Made by a program: the position numbers and the translations under genes. DNA of 41,670 nt from assembly GCA_902535565.1 (NCBI GenBank), contig CACAUH010000001.1, forward strand, positions 1-41,670. Reading direction: 5' to 3'. Shown piece by piece: positions 14,683 to 24,673 of this stretch (positions are counted from its first letter, which is position 1; every line of letters begins with the position of its first letter). This DNA comes from an uncultured Bacteroidota bacterium. GTDB taxonomy: Bacteria; Bacteroidota; Bacteroidia; Flavobacteriales; UA16. A model generated the notes under the pieces. The model was not told the origin of the DNA. It searched no databases and saw only the letters and a list, made by a program, of their open reading frames with translations.

Positions 14683-17600
14683 ATGAACGAACACGCTCCC
14701 CCCTCCCAAAAGCCCGAATCCCCGGCTCCCCGCCGGAGAAGGAGGAGGGTTATGGTCTGGACCAGCGTTGCAATTCTGCCCATTCTTCTCCTGTTTGCAC
14801 CCCCGACACAAAAATTGGCCGTCCGGTTGGCTGTGCATCATTTGAGCTCCCTTCTCCCCTCGGATGCTCCACCAACTCAAATCTCCATCGGCTTCATTGG
14901 CCTTCACCATCGGCCGATCGGGATTGCCCTGTACGATGTCAATTGGTCGCTGAAAGACACCGAGGAATCACTCCTGCGCATGGAATCCATCGCGGTTCAG
15001 CCCCTAGGACTTGACCCATCGGCATGGGACCGGATTCACCTCAAGGGAGTGCGCATTCAACCTGCGCTGTTCGATTGGTTTGCCCCCGTCCTGTCTTCCC
15101 CGACAGCACAGGAGTCCGATGGAGCAGCCATCGCCGTCGGGCATTTGTGGCTTGAAGACATTCAGGTGCCCCTCCCTTCCACATTGACAGGTGGCGTGGA
15201 TTCTCTCTTCGTGCATCTCGCGGACGCCGAGGTGAGTGACTTAATTTGGGATGGAAACCAATCGAAATGGTCTGAAGGCCGCGCCGACCTCAGCGCATCG
15301 GGACTGTGGAAGAGCCACCCGTTTACCATGGTGTTAGAAGGCGAGGGGACACACCATGGCCTTGGACTAACCCTTCGAGAAAACACACCCGGCGAAGGAT
15401 TTCCGATTCTTGGACACGGCTCTGCCATACACAGGCTGAATTCGGCATCCATTCGGGCCGATCTGTCCACACACGAGGCGGACGTCGCATTGGAATTGGA
15501 CGTAGGCTCCCTGAAGACTTCGGTGGGCTGGTCGATGGACTCCCTCCAATTGAACTCGCTTTTCCTCGACGTCCCCAGCCTGTCCGCACTGTATACAGAT
15601 GTCCCAGAAGCATCGGGAACGCTTGACCTTCGCGGTCCTCTTCAGATGCCAATCACAGGCCTTTCCAACGGCCCTCCAGAATGGGGAATGCCCGAAATCC
15701 AAGGCGAACTGACATGGAACGGAACCATTGCCGCCGACAGTCATCCCCTGACCACCCATTCCGGCACATGGATTCCTGCATCGGGAGCGGTCGAAACCAA
15801 AGCCTCAATCGGTCCCGGTTTCTTTGGCATCCCCCACCATTTTCTCACGTTGGATTTGGCGGGAACCCTCCCCAAATGGACCGCGACCGCAAACGATCAA
15901 GCGGCCCTTTCTCCCCTGAATTGGAACGGCCAATGGTCCATCGAGACGGTGGGGCCCTCCCTGGGCCTCACCTCCGGATCGGGAGACATTGCATTCGAGA
16001 TTCGTCAACCCGCGGCTGACGGCTGGCTGGGTCAGTTCGACATCGATGGCCGGTGTGCCCCCTTGACGCTGTCCGAATCCCTTGAGCTCTATGGCCTCGT
16101 CTCTTGGAAGGGAGAAGTCACACTCCAAAATGACCTCACCCCTGAGTCCTGGTGGACCCATATGGACATCACGGATTCACGTTGGATTCCCAAGCGGGGA
16201 TTCGGGTCATCCCCCACCACTGGCGCTCCATTGTCCATGCACCGTTTCTCATTGCAAGCTCGAGGAACAGCAAGCGAATTCCTGGCGATGCTGGATGGCG
16301 ACTTCGCCAAAGGCAGAATTGAGGGTCCCCTAGATTCAGATGGATGGACCGGCCCCGTTCAGCAGGCCCTGGCTTCCGGCGGATTTGCCTCCCCGCCGCA
16401 AAACCCAGTCGGTTGGACGGACTGGACTGTGGACCTCACATTGCTTCAGGATGACCTACTGGAGCGGTGGAGCTCAGGAACCCACTCCGTCGGCTCACAT
16501 TCGACACTCACCGGCTCTTTCGTGGATGGCGCTTTGGTTTCCCGAATCGACCTCACCGCCCTGCACAGCGACGACCTGCGGACGGGTCCTTTGACCTTGT
16601 CGTTGACCGGAGGCACCTCTGCACTTCACTTGGAACTCGACGCCAACGGAGCCCAATATGGAAATGCGGGCCACTTGGACAGGGTGACACTGGATGCCGC
16701 CGTTTCAACCGGAACAAAATCGAAAATCAGCCTCGAATGGGATGCCCCATTTGCAGGTGAAATCGAGGTCCACCACCAATTAATTGGCGAAAAAGAGCAC
16801 TTGGTCAAAGCCGAGGTGTTCAATGTGGAACACGCTTCGGGCATGTGGATTATGGACACCGCGCTTCAACGCGAGTTCCAGTGGACCGGAGCAGACTGGA
16901 CCTCGCTCGTCGTTGACGGGTTTGCATTGGCCGGCCCACTCGGACGTGTCGCGCTCGGTTCAATCACATTTCCAGAAGGACGCCCTTCAAAACTGGGATT
17001 GGATATCGATGGTGTTCCCATCGAATCTCTGCCCCAATGGGCTGGAAGCGCACTGCAATTTGACGCGCCAGACTTGGGCGGCACATTAAATGGCCGAGCC
17101 GAAATCAACTTGTCTTCCCTTGAAGCAAATGCCTACGTGCAGTGGCAGGACGCGACAATCCCACCCTATGCGCTAGGCGACCTCTGTCTAGACCTCGATT
17201 GGGACGCTTCATGGTCTGGTACGGTTCAGCAATTTGTAAAGGACCAAGAGGTTCTGGTCGCCCATTTGGATGATACAGGAAAGGCCGAGCTGTCACTGAA
17301 CAATTGGCCCCTCACCCTCCTCAATCCGCTCTTGGACAAGGCGGGGGTGGACTTGGATGGCACTGCTGACGGTTCGGTGCAGGTGACCCTAAAAGATGGG
17401 ATTCCCAAGACTTTGGGCCAAATTGAACTCGATGTTCCAGAGCTTCACGTGGATGCCACGGGAAGCTGGCACACCATTAACGGTGCACTTCAACTGGAGC
17501 CGGGTTTCATGGGTATGGACCAAGCACTGGTCACCGATCAAAACGGCCACGACGCCAGACTGAACCTCTCCATTCTGCACGAAGACTTCACGCAATGGAA

Positions 17601-18894
17601 CTATGATTTGGGCATCGAACTTGGCGATGCCCCATTCAAGGTGATGGACCTGCCTCCCGGAGCAGACAGGCTCTTCCACGGAAGGGTCTTTGCAACTGGA
17701 CAGCTCGATGTGTCAGGTGACGAATCGGGCGTGGCCATCGAAACGGCGCTGCGCAGTGAAGCGGGAACCCAATTCACCCTTCCTCTGGATGCTCTCGAAG
17801 GCACGGACATCCCAAGTGGCATTCAATTCGTCGGTGGCCAAAGTCCGCCGGCTGCAGATGTCAATCCGAACCCCTTTGACCTGAGCCTGTCCCTCGGTAT
17901 TGAGGTGACCCCGGATGCCGAGTTGGCGCTTGTACTGGATGGCCGCGCTGGAGAACGGGTCGATGGCAGGGCGAGCGGAATGCTGGAAATCGCGCAAACG
18001 GCAGCGCTTCCCCTCACCGTTCAAGGCGGACTGAACATCGTCGAGGGTAAATACCGCTTCAGTCTGCGCGACCTGTTCACCAAACGCATCGAAATCGCCC
18101 CGGGAGGACGCATTGATTGGGATGGCGACCCCTACACTGCAGAATTGGACCTCTTGGCGTTTTCATCCATGCGGGCCAACCCTGCCCCACTTCTTCCCGG
18201 CGCCGTGGACCGCGGGAAAACGCGGGTTGAGGTCGGGATGGGCATTCGGGGGGCGCTCGAGGCCCCCCACCTCGATTTCACCGTGACGTTTCCAGAGTAC
18301 GAGGAATCCAATCCTGCCATGCTCGCCGAAGTACAAGGCGCACTGGCCACCCCTGAAGCCATGGAGCGACAGGCCTTCGCATTGCTTGCAACAGGCCAAT
18401 TCATCCCCGCTGGAGCCCAAGGTGGATTCTTGTCTCAAACCGCGGCGGCACAGGCATCCGAACTTGTTTCCGCAAGAATTTCAGAATGGCTGAGTGGAAT
18501 GTCCGAGGACCTGGACATTGGACTTCGGTATGTGCCTTCCTCTGTCACCTCAGCTTCCACTGGGATAGGCGGAGAGATCGCCCAGGGTCCTGAGGAAGCC
18601 TTCGAGCTGGACCTCGGCCTGAGCCTCCTGAACGACAGGCTCCAGATTTCGGGCAGCCTGGGCACGACCGGAATGGATGGGCTTTCGCTGCAAGGTTCTG
18701 AGTTTCGCGGTGGGCTTGATGTTCGCTACCGACTGACTGCGGACGGTCGCTGGGAACTGCAGGCATACCGTTTGCCAGAAAGTCAATTGGACGAGGAGCC
18801 CAAGCAGGGTATTGGTGCGGCGTACCAGCTCCGCTTCGATCGCCTCCGCGATCTCTTTGGGTCCAAGAAAACCACGCCTGCGATCGAAAACTGA
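14683..18894 (+). CDS. TamB-like translocation/assembly module protein (DUF490)
   Basis: 1403 residues from ATG 14683; the in-frame TTG at 14644 would add 13 residues with no support. A basic stretch (PRRRRRRVMVW) precedes one N-terminal membrane helix (about residues 24-42). The long middle is a repetitive beta-rich region of the AsmA/TamB type, expected to form an elongated groove spanning the periplasm. The C-terminus is the DUF490 domain, recognised by LTVQGGLNIVEGKYRFSLRD, PGGRIDWDGDPYTAELDL and the final amphipathic strands. TamB-like proteins are implicated in outer-membrane protein assembly and in phospholipid transport to the outer membrane. No tamA/BamA-like gene adjoins it; in Bacteroidota this gene is often next to tsaD (from memory), as here. 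Confidence 0.88.
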   Translation: MNEHAPPSQKPESPAPRRRRRRVMVWTSVAILPILLLFAPPTQKLAVRLAVHHLSSLLPSDAPPTQISIGFIGLHHRPIGIALYDVNWSLKDTEESLLRMESIAVQPLGLDPSAWDRIHLKGVRIQPALFDWFAPVLSSPTAQESDGAAIAVGHLWLEDIQVPLPSTLTGGVDSLFVHLADAEVSDLIWDGNQSKWSEGRADLSASGLWKSHPFTMVLEGEGTHHGLGLTLRENTPGEGFPILGHGSAIHRLNSASIRADLSTHEADVALELDVGSLKTSVGWSMDSLQLNSLFLDVPSLSALYTDVPEASGTLDLRGPLQMPITGLSNGPPEWGMPEIQGELTWNGTIAADSHPLTTHSGTWIPASGAVETKASIGPGFFGIPHHFLTLDLAGTLPKWTATANDQAALSPLNWNGQWSIETVGPSLGLTSGSGDIAFEIRQPAADGWLGQFDIDGRCAPLTLSESLELYGLVSWKGEVTLQNDLTPESWWTHMDITDSRWIPKRGFGSSPTTGAPLSMHRFSLQARGTASEFLAMLDGDFAKGRIEGPLDSDGWTGPVQQALASGGFASPPQNPVGWTDWTVDLTLLQDDLLERWSSGTHSVGSHSTLTGSFVDGALVSRIDLTALHSDDLRTGPLTLSLTGGTSALHLELDANGAQYGNAGHLDRVTLDAAVSTGTKSKISLEWDAPFAGEIEVHHQLIGEKEHLVKAEVFNVEHASGMWIMDTALQREFQWTGADWTSLVVDGFALAGPLGRVALGSITFPEGRPSKLGLDIDGVPIESLPQWAGSALQFDAPDLGGTLNGRAEINLSSLEANAYVQWQDATIPPYALGDLCLDLDWDASWSGTVQQFVKDQEVLVAHLDDTGKAELSLNNWPLTLLNPLLDKAGVDLDGTADGSVQVTLKDGIPKTLGQIELDVPELHVDATGSWHTINGALQLEPGFMGMDQALVTDQNGHDARLNLSILHEDFTQWNYDLGIELGDAPFKVMDLPPGADRLFHGRVFATGQLDVSGDESGVAIETALRSEAGTQFTLPLDALEGTDIPSGIQFVGGQSPPAADVNPNPFDLSLSLGIEVTPDAELALVLDGRAGERVDGRASGMLEIAQTAALPLTVQGGLNIVEGKYRFSLRDLFTKRIEIAPGGRIDWDGDPYTAELDLLAFSSMRANPAPLLPGAVDRGKTRVEVGMGIRGALEAPHLDFTVTFPEYEESNPAMLAEVQGALATPEAMERQAFALLATGQFIPAGAQGGFLSQTAAAQASELVSARISEWLSGMSEDLDIGLRYVPSSVTSASTGIGGEIAQGPEEAFELDLGLSLLNDRLQISGSLGTTGMDGLSLQGSEFRGGLDVRYRLTADGRWELQAYRLPESQLDEEPKQGIGAAYQLRFDRLRDLFGSKKTTPAIEN

Positions 18895-18901
18895 CGCCCC
18901 G

Positions 18902-18909
18902 TACCTTTG
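18902..18909 (+). promoter_or_regulatory. -7 box TACCTTTG, 4 nt before start codon
   Basis: Exact match to TAnnTTTG in the 19-nt gap after the TamB-like gene. Spacer GTCC to ATG 18914. Decides the start against the longer frame from 18812. Confidence 0.55.
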
Positions 18910-18913
18910 GTCC

Positions 18914-19954
18914 ATGCGTTCTTTTCTCGTCCTCGCTTTGGCCCTCGCAATGGGGCTCTCCATTTGCGCCCAACCGACCATCAACGTGAGTGACCTCCCC
19001 CAGGGAGGTACGGTCTACCTCCGGGCAAATGGCCTGCCTCCCCTCAATGCTGACGAAATCAATTTGGCCGGATCCGATGTGACTTGGAATTTCAGCGACC
19101 TCCTTTTTCAGGGTGACGCACAAACGGAGTATTCACCCATGAGTGCTGCCAGCTTGACCACGCAGTTCGTGTTCTCCTCGGCCGATCACTTCACGGCATT
19201 TGAACTCCCTGACTTCGGCGCAGACCTTCCCATTCCCATTAGTGGCGCCACGGTCTATCGCGAGTACGGAAACAATGCCTATAGGACCATTGGCGTTGGC
19301 ATCACGACCGACCTGTTTGACCTCCCTGTGAACTTCACAGACGAAGAGGAGCTGTTGCCCCTGCCCCTGACCTACGGCGCGACATTGGACGCGTCTTCCG
19401 CCTTCGCTTTGGACCTGGAAGGCCTCTTCTACTATGCCACCGACCAGGTCATGGACATCGAAGTGGATGCTTGGGGGACGTTGCTGCTTCCCGGCGGAGC
19501 GTACAATTGCCTCAGGGTGAAACGCGACTTTTCCGCGTTGGACACCATTGGTGTGGCTGCCGCGGACATCGGATTCACCATCCCCAGAGAGGGCACTGTC
19601 TACGAGTGGTATGCCCCGGGCGAAGGGATGCCCGTCCTGAGCGTGCAGACGTTCGTCGACATCCCTGCCATATGGCAGTTCAAGTACTCAGAAACGGACG
19701 GTGTCGAATCCGCAGCCGCACCTGAGGACTGGAAAATGGGGCCCTCCCCGGTTCGCGAGGGACAGCGGTTGGGGTGCCCTGGCCTTTCCGGGCACGATGT
19801 ATTGGTGACGGATGCCACAGGCCGCGAATGCTTCCGCGGTCAGCCGGACGGCGCTGGACCTCAAACGGGACTCTCTACAGCGGGTTGGGGAACAGGAATC
19901 GTATTGGTGACCGACCTTGTGTCAGGCCAATCCACTCGGGTGGTCATCCACTGA
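18914..19954 (+). CDS. Secreted protein with T9SS type A-like C-terminal sorting domain
   Basis: 346 residues. Signal peptide MRSFLVLALALAMGLSICAQ. The body (about 21-275) is a beta-rich domain with no motif I recognise (begins PTINVSDLPQGGTVYLRANG; NVSDLPQGG-type starts are frequent in Flavobacteriales secreted proteins). The last 75 residues have the type A sorting pattern: GPSPVREGQ, a GHDVLVTDATGRECFRG strand pair, GTGIVLVTD and a basic final strand STRVVIH. The protein should therefore cross the outer membrane by the type IX system. The start is ATG 18914 after the TACCTTTG box; the frame extends upstream to 18812 inside the TamB gene, which I reject. It ends with an 11-nt tail-to-tail overlap with the STAS-like gene. 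Confidence 0.85.
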   Translation: MRSFLVLALALAMGLSICAQPTINVSDLPQGGTVYLRANGLPPLNADEINLAGSDVTWNFSDLLFQGDAQTEYSPMSAASLTTQFVFSSADHFTAFELPDFGADLPIPISGATVYREYGNNAYRTIGVGITTDLFDLPVNFTDEEELLPLPLTYGATLDASSAFALDLEGLFYYATDQVMDIEVDAWGTLLLPGGAYNCLRVKRDFSALDTIGVAAADIGFTIPREGTVYEWYAPGEGMPVLSVQTFVDIPAIWQFKYSETDGVESAAAPEDWKMGPSPVREGQRLGCPGLSGHDVLVTDATGRECFRGQPDGAGPQTGLSTAGWGTGIVLVTDLVSGQSTRVVIH

Positions 19955-20399
19955 CGCCACCCGCCAAATCGAGCGCTGTCTCTGGCTTTGATGCCGAGGA
20001 AGGAGTAAAGGTTCCCGCGCGTTCTTGGAGCCAAGCCTTGCCGACCCTACGGTTTCGGAACACCCGAACATTGGGCCGCATTCGGCTCATCATTTGATAC
20101 AGCCTGTCCCGCCACACAAGCAAGTGGGCAGGCACCACGACGGCCCTGTGGTGCACCCCTGCGAGGGCACTCTGCTGGGCAAGCCAAGCCAAGGCCGCGC
20201 GATCGAGCAGAAGGTGTGCCCTCGGAATGACGATGAGCTCCGCCACTTCGCGGTCTCCCAACAGCTCAAGCCGTTGGGCTGCCACCCTTTGCATGAGCGG
20301 CAAATCCACAATCAAATCCTCGGCAAGCTCCACGGTAAGCAGCCCTTCCGAGAAATGGAACACCCCATAAGGTGCTTGATAAGTAAACGCGTGGCCCAT
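19944..20399 (-). CDS. STAS/SpoIIAA-like small protein
   Basis: 151 residues. The pattern of an early strand (YGVFHFSEGLLTVELAEDLIVDLPLM), a helix (AAQRLELLGDREVAELIVIP) with a central hydrophobic strand, and a final helix ending in a VFRNRRVGKAWLQ segment is that of the STAS-like domain proteins of Bacteroidota that end in an aromatic-x-x-x-x-x-A-x-x-W-L signature. Function unknown; these resemble anti-sigma-antagonist folds but lack an evident phosphorylatable Ser motif. The C-terminal 30 residues are low complexity. It overlaps the T9SS cargo gene by 11 nt at the tails. A SpoIIE phosphatase occurs in the same window (40725) but far away, so no link is implied. Confidence 0.65.
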   Translation of the reverse strand: MGHAFTYQAPYGVFHFSEGLLTVELAEDLIVDLPLMQRVAAQRLELLGDREVAELIVIPRAHLLLDRAALAWLAQQSALAGVHHRAVVVPAHLLVWRDRLYQMMSRMRPNVRVFRNRRVGKAWLQERAGTFTPSSASKPETALDLAGGVSG

Positions 20400-20429
20400 G
20401 GTGGCAATTTGCGCACGACCACGGCCTGA

Positions 20430-20470
20430 ATGACAGGGGGTGGCTGTGCTCTATCCACAACCCCACCCTG
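20430..20470. repeat. Imperfect inverted repeat downstream of the DUF4249 gene
   Basis: CAGGGGGTGGCTGTG and CACAACCCCACCCTG can pair at 12 of 15 positions around a loop of about 7 nt, in the gap between the DUF4249 gene end and the STAS-like gene start. There is no T-run on either side, so a terminator role is only possible. Confidence 0.25.
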
Positions 20471-20487
20471 AATTTCCACCAACGCCC

Positions 20488-21657
20488 TCAGGGACAGGCG
20501 TACTCCGCCACATCCCCCTCGGTTTCGGGAGGCAGGCAGAATTGAAGTGCAGCCGTGTGCTGGCCTTCGACAAGTTCCTGCACGGAGGGCTTAGAAATGC
20601 CAAGTCCATTGACGCGCTGCTGTGTGCGGCTGGCAAAGAGCCCCAACCCTCCCGTGATGTTGGTGTATTCGGGACGCTCTTGGATAATGCCCGTGACCGG
20701 CGCATTGACTGCGAGGTAGGTGTCGAGCTCCTCATTGGCGATGCTGAGCACGAAGTCAAAGCAGCGCACCCTGTCGATGTTGTTGTTCCACACACCCAGC
20801 TCCCGGGTGATGAGCGGGTCGAAATCGAGGTTGTTGGCGAGGAACAGATAGAAGGACTCTCCATTCACGGGAAGTTTGATTTCCTCTCCCCCCTCGTCGT
20901 CGGAAGTGCCCTCTTCCCCCAAATCCCAGCGCAAGACGCGGTCGGTTTCAGAGGCCAACTGGGTGTGGGCGGCATCGGACCAAATGCGCTCGGTAAACTT
21001 GACTTCAACAGCCGCTTCATAGCGCTTGGCACCGGGTGTGGACGACCACTTGAAGTTGACGTTGGGGTAGGTCACCATCCCCCCTGTTCCACTGGCGAAA
21101 TTCAAACTGAATCCCGGAATGCCCGAGGGCGGGTTGCTGATGTTGCCCAGAGACTCTCCGATCAGTGTGGTGGTGGCGGTGAGGGGTGAACGGCCGTCGG
21201 CAAATCCAATGGTCATGCGGTAGACGCGCAGGGCCTCGGAATTGTTGTTTGGTGCAATCTCAAGGCCGTCTGGCGTATCAAAGTGATAGGCCCTGTATTC
21301 GGGTCCGTAGAAAATGCCGTTGTCGTCCTTGTCCTGCATCAGGGTGTCCTCGGCAGTGAAGGAGACCAAAGGCTGCTCAAACAAGGCGTCGTCTGCGGCA
21401 AATCCCTCGACCGTAATCGACACCTCTCCCTCAGCGTACTCGCTGCTGTCGGCGACCATTGCAAACTCGAGGTTGTTGCCATCGCCGAGCCACGTCCGGT
21501 TCACCCGAACCCACTGCTCACTGGCATTTGGGTCCAACAGACAAAACGCCAAGGTCCGCTCTTCATAAGGGGCATTGAGGTCCACATCGGTGGAGCACCC
21601 TGTCGAAAAAACGACGAGAAACAGGCAGGACCACAACAAGAAACGCGTTTCAAACAT
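20488..21657 (-). CDS. DUF4249 family outer-membrane-associated lipoprotein
   Basis: 389 residues. Lipoprotein signal peptide with lipobox FSTGC, Cys21. The sequence follows DUF4249: RTLAFCLLDPNASEQWVRVNRTWLGDG near the N-terminus, a beta-rich middle (VSITVEGFAADD, YHFDTPDGLEIAPNNN), and the closing GGLGLFASRTQQRVNGL typical of the family. DUF4249 proteins are usually encoded next to a TonB-dependent receptor and are thought to be its surface partner; no such receptor is present here, which is unusual. The ATG is preceded by TAACTTCG at 5 nt, whose TAA is also the stop codon of the upstream LuxC-like gene, 10 nt away. Confidence 0.85.
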   Translation of the reverse strand: MFETRFLLWSCLFLVVFSTGCSTDVDLNAPYEERTLAFCLLDPNASEQWVRVNRTWLGDGNNLEFAMVADSSEYAEGEVSITVEGFAADDALFEQPLVSFTAEDTLMQDKDDNGIFYGPEYRAYHFDTPDGLEIAPNNNSEALRVYRMTIGFADGRSPLTATTTLIGESLGNISNPPSGIPGFSLNFASGTGGMVTYPNVNFKWSSTPGAKRYEAAVEVKFTERIWSDAAHTQLASETDRVLRWDLGEEGTSDDEGGEEIKLPVNGESFYLFLANNLDFDPLITRELGVWNNNIDRVRCFDFVLSIANEELDTYLAVNAPVTGIIQERPEYTNITGGLGLFASRTQQRVNGLGISKPSVQELVEGQHTAALQFCLPPETEGDVAEYACP

Positions 21658-21662
21658 GGCCG

Positions 21663-21667
21663 CGAAG

Positions 21668-21670
<3 letters not shown>
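21663..21670 (-). promoter_or_regulatory. -7 box TAACTTCG overlapping the upstream stop codon
   Basis: One mismatch to TAnnTTTG, 5 nt before the DUF4249 ATG. TAA (21670-21668 on this strand) is the stop of the LuxC-like gene, the same arrangement as before hisS. Confidence 0.5.
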
Positions 21671-23159
<1,489 letters not shown>

Positions 23160-23211
23160 AGGTTATCCTTCTTTATATCAGATAGTTAACACCCTCACGT
23201 GACGGTAGCGT

Positions 23212-23232
23212 GACAAAGTGAAAAACTTTGTC
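23212..23232. repeat. Perfect 8-bp inverted repeat in a gene-poor gap
   Basis: GACAAAGT and ACTTTGTC flank GAAAA. No T-run follows. It lies 52-73 bases after the ferredoxin gene in the 232-bp gap before the next start. It could be a weak terminator, an operator, or an mRNA 3' hairpin for the ferredoxin transcript. Just before it CGTGAC occurs twice, 5 nt apart. Confidence 0.4.
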
Positions 23233-23391
23233 GCATCAAACTGCCTTGCTGCCCCACGCTCCGACGCGCCCACGGAGCACTGTGGACCCATTCAAAATCA
23301 GCTTGACTTTGCGCGATGCACACCGGCGATGTTGCGCGTCTACAAAGTCTTTTTGGCGACTGGCTACCCCCAGAGCGAACTTGTGAGGACA

Positions 23392-23559
23392 ATGAAACGC
23401 TTACTTGCTTGCCTGGTGCTCAGCGCCTCGCTCTCTGCCTCTGCTCAGGATGATTGTGAGCTGTTCAATATCCAAGAGATTGCCGCAGAAAATATAGAGC
23501 TGCAGACGGAATCAAGGACCTCCGCCCGAACGGCGTTGGATACCGGAATGTGGCGATGA
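23392..23559 (+). pseudogene. 5' fragment of a secreted-protein gene, joined out of frame to gldJ
   Basis: ATG 23392 opens a 55-codon frame. It begins with a clear signal peptide, MKRLLACLVLSASLSASAQ, then DDCELFNIQEIAAENIELQ, a start typical of large T9SS-secreted proteins of Flavobacteriales. After about codon 38 it runs into DNA whose other frame encodes GldJ, and it stops at TGA 23557-23559. The fragment makes no sense as a complete protein. Joining it to the GldJ frame would need a -1 shift near 23500; I see no slippery heptamer. Either a genuine deletion has fused two genes, or the assembly joins two loci here. Confidence 0.6.
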
Positions 23560-24599
23560 CCGATGGCATCCTTCTTCCCGACTATCGCCTGCCAACAGAA
23601 GCAGAATGGGAATACGCGGCCCTGTCCCTTGTCGGCAACAGTGGTGAGGAACTCATCACCAGCCGTCGCACCTACCCCTGGGATGGACACTACGTGCGAA
23701 ACGATGACAGCCGCGGCAAGTTCTATGGTGAGATCAATGCCAACTTCGTCCGGGCCCGCGGTGACTACATGGGTGTGGCAAATGCACTCAATGACGGTGC
23801 TGACGTAACGGCTCCGGTATACAGCTATGCGCCAAACGACTACGGCCTTTACAACATGGCAGGCAATGTCAGCGAGTGGGTGATGGACGTGTATCGTCCT
23901 GGAACTCTCCAAGACGCTCAGGAATTCCGCCCCTTCCGCGGAAATGTCTTCTCCACGAAACTGCTCGATAGCGAAGGAAACGTGGCCGACAAGCTGGACT
24001 ATGTGCAGTATGATGTGTCTGCCATAGAAGGGTTCATCGAATCGTATTCAGAGGCAACCGAAGGCAGCTTGACCTCAGAAGGCAGCAACCTCATTGACGC
24101 GTTGAATCAGAAAATCGAGAACGCCAACGAGAATCTCGATGAGAAGCGCATGGAGGATGCCATGATTCAAATGGACGAGGCACTGGACTTGATTGAGGAG
24201 AGTGAAGCCCCATGTGCACCGGACCTTCGAAGAGGGTGGACGCGCAACATCACCAACACCCCTGGACAGATGCGTTATCGAGAGGTCACGCTCGAGGAAA
24301 ATATCGGTCGCCGCAACTATCAAGTTGCCGACAATATTGACTATCTCGACGGTGACAAGGAGAGCAGCATCTACTTCGATCAAGACGAAGACGGAACGGT
24401 GTACGAATACGGAGGCACCTCGTTGATCAACGATAATGTCCGAGTCTACAAAGGGGGAAGCTGGAACGACCGGGTCTATTGGATTATTCCCGGAACACGC
24501 CGCTTCCTTGAGGAAGACCAAAGCAGCTCTACCATTGGTTTCCGCTGTGCGATGACCCGGGTGGGCTCACCCAAGGGCAATGCCATGGGCAACAACTGA
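23502..24599 (+). pseudogene. gldJ: C-terminal part of gliding-motility/T9SS lipoprotein GldJ, N-terminus missing
   Basis: About 365 codons of the formylglycine-generating-enzyme-like (FGE-sulfatase) fold as found in GldJ. Homology begins at ADGIKDLRPNGVGYRNV, then DGILLPDYRLPTEAEWEYAA, RGDYMGVANALNDG, GLYNMAGNVSEWVMDVYRP, a helical insert rich in Glu (ENANENLDEKRMEDAM), and VYKGGSWNDRVYWIIPGTRRF plus SSSTIGFRCAM. GldJ is normally a lipoprotein of about 550 residues; the signal peptide, lipobox Cys and first third of the domain are absent. The frame is open only from 23460 (TGA at 23457-23459); its first usable starts, GTG 23550 and ATG 23556, are inside conserved sequence. A strong terminator follows and murF comes next, a neighbour I recall for gldJ in Flavobacteriia. 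Confidence 0.75.
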
Positions 24600-24623
24600 G
24601 CCCAACGGGACACTGTTCATTCC

Positions 24624-24667
24624 GAACCCCGTGGTGGCCTTTAGCCTCACGGGGTTCGCCTTTTCTT
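24624..24667 (+). terminator. Intrinsic terminator after gldJ
   Basis: GAACCCCGTG and CACGGGGTTC form a perfect 10-bp stem, extended by an inner GGC/GCC pair around CTTTA, followed by CGCCTTTTCTT. It ends 7 nt before the murF ATG, so murF probably depends on readthrough or an overlapping promoter. Confidence 0.85.
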
Positions 24668-24673
24668 AACCCC

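Noticed and set aside
20440..21189. 249-codon plus-strand frame opposite the DUF4249 gene
   Set aside because: No signal or domain; the minus strand shows a lipobox and DUF4249 pattern.
23460..23556. Programmed -1 frameshift joining the signal peptide to GldJ
   Set aside because: No X-XXY-YYZ slippery heptamer in the overlap, and the product would still lack the N-terminal third of GldJ.
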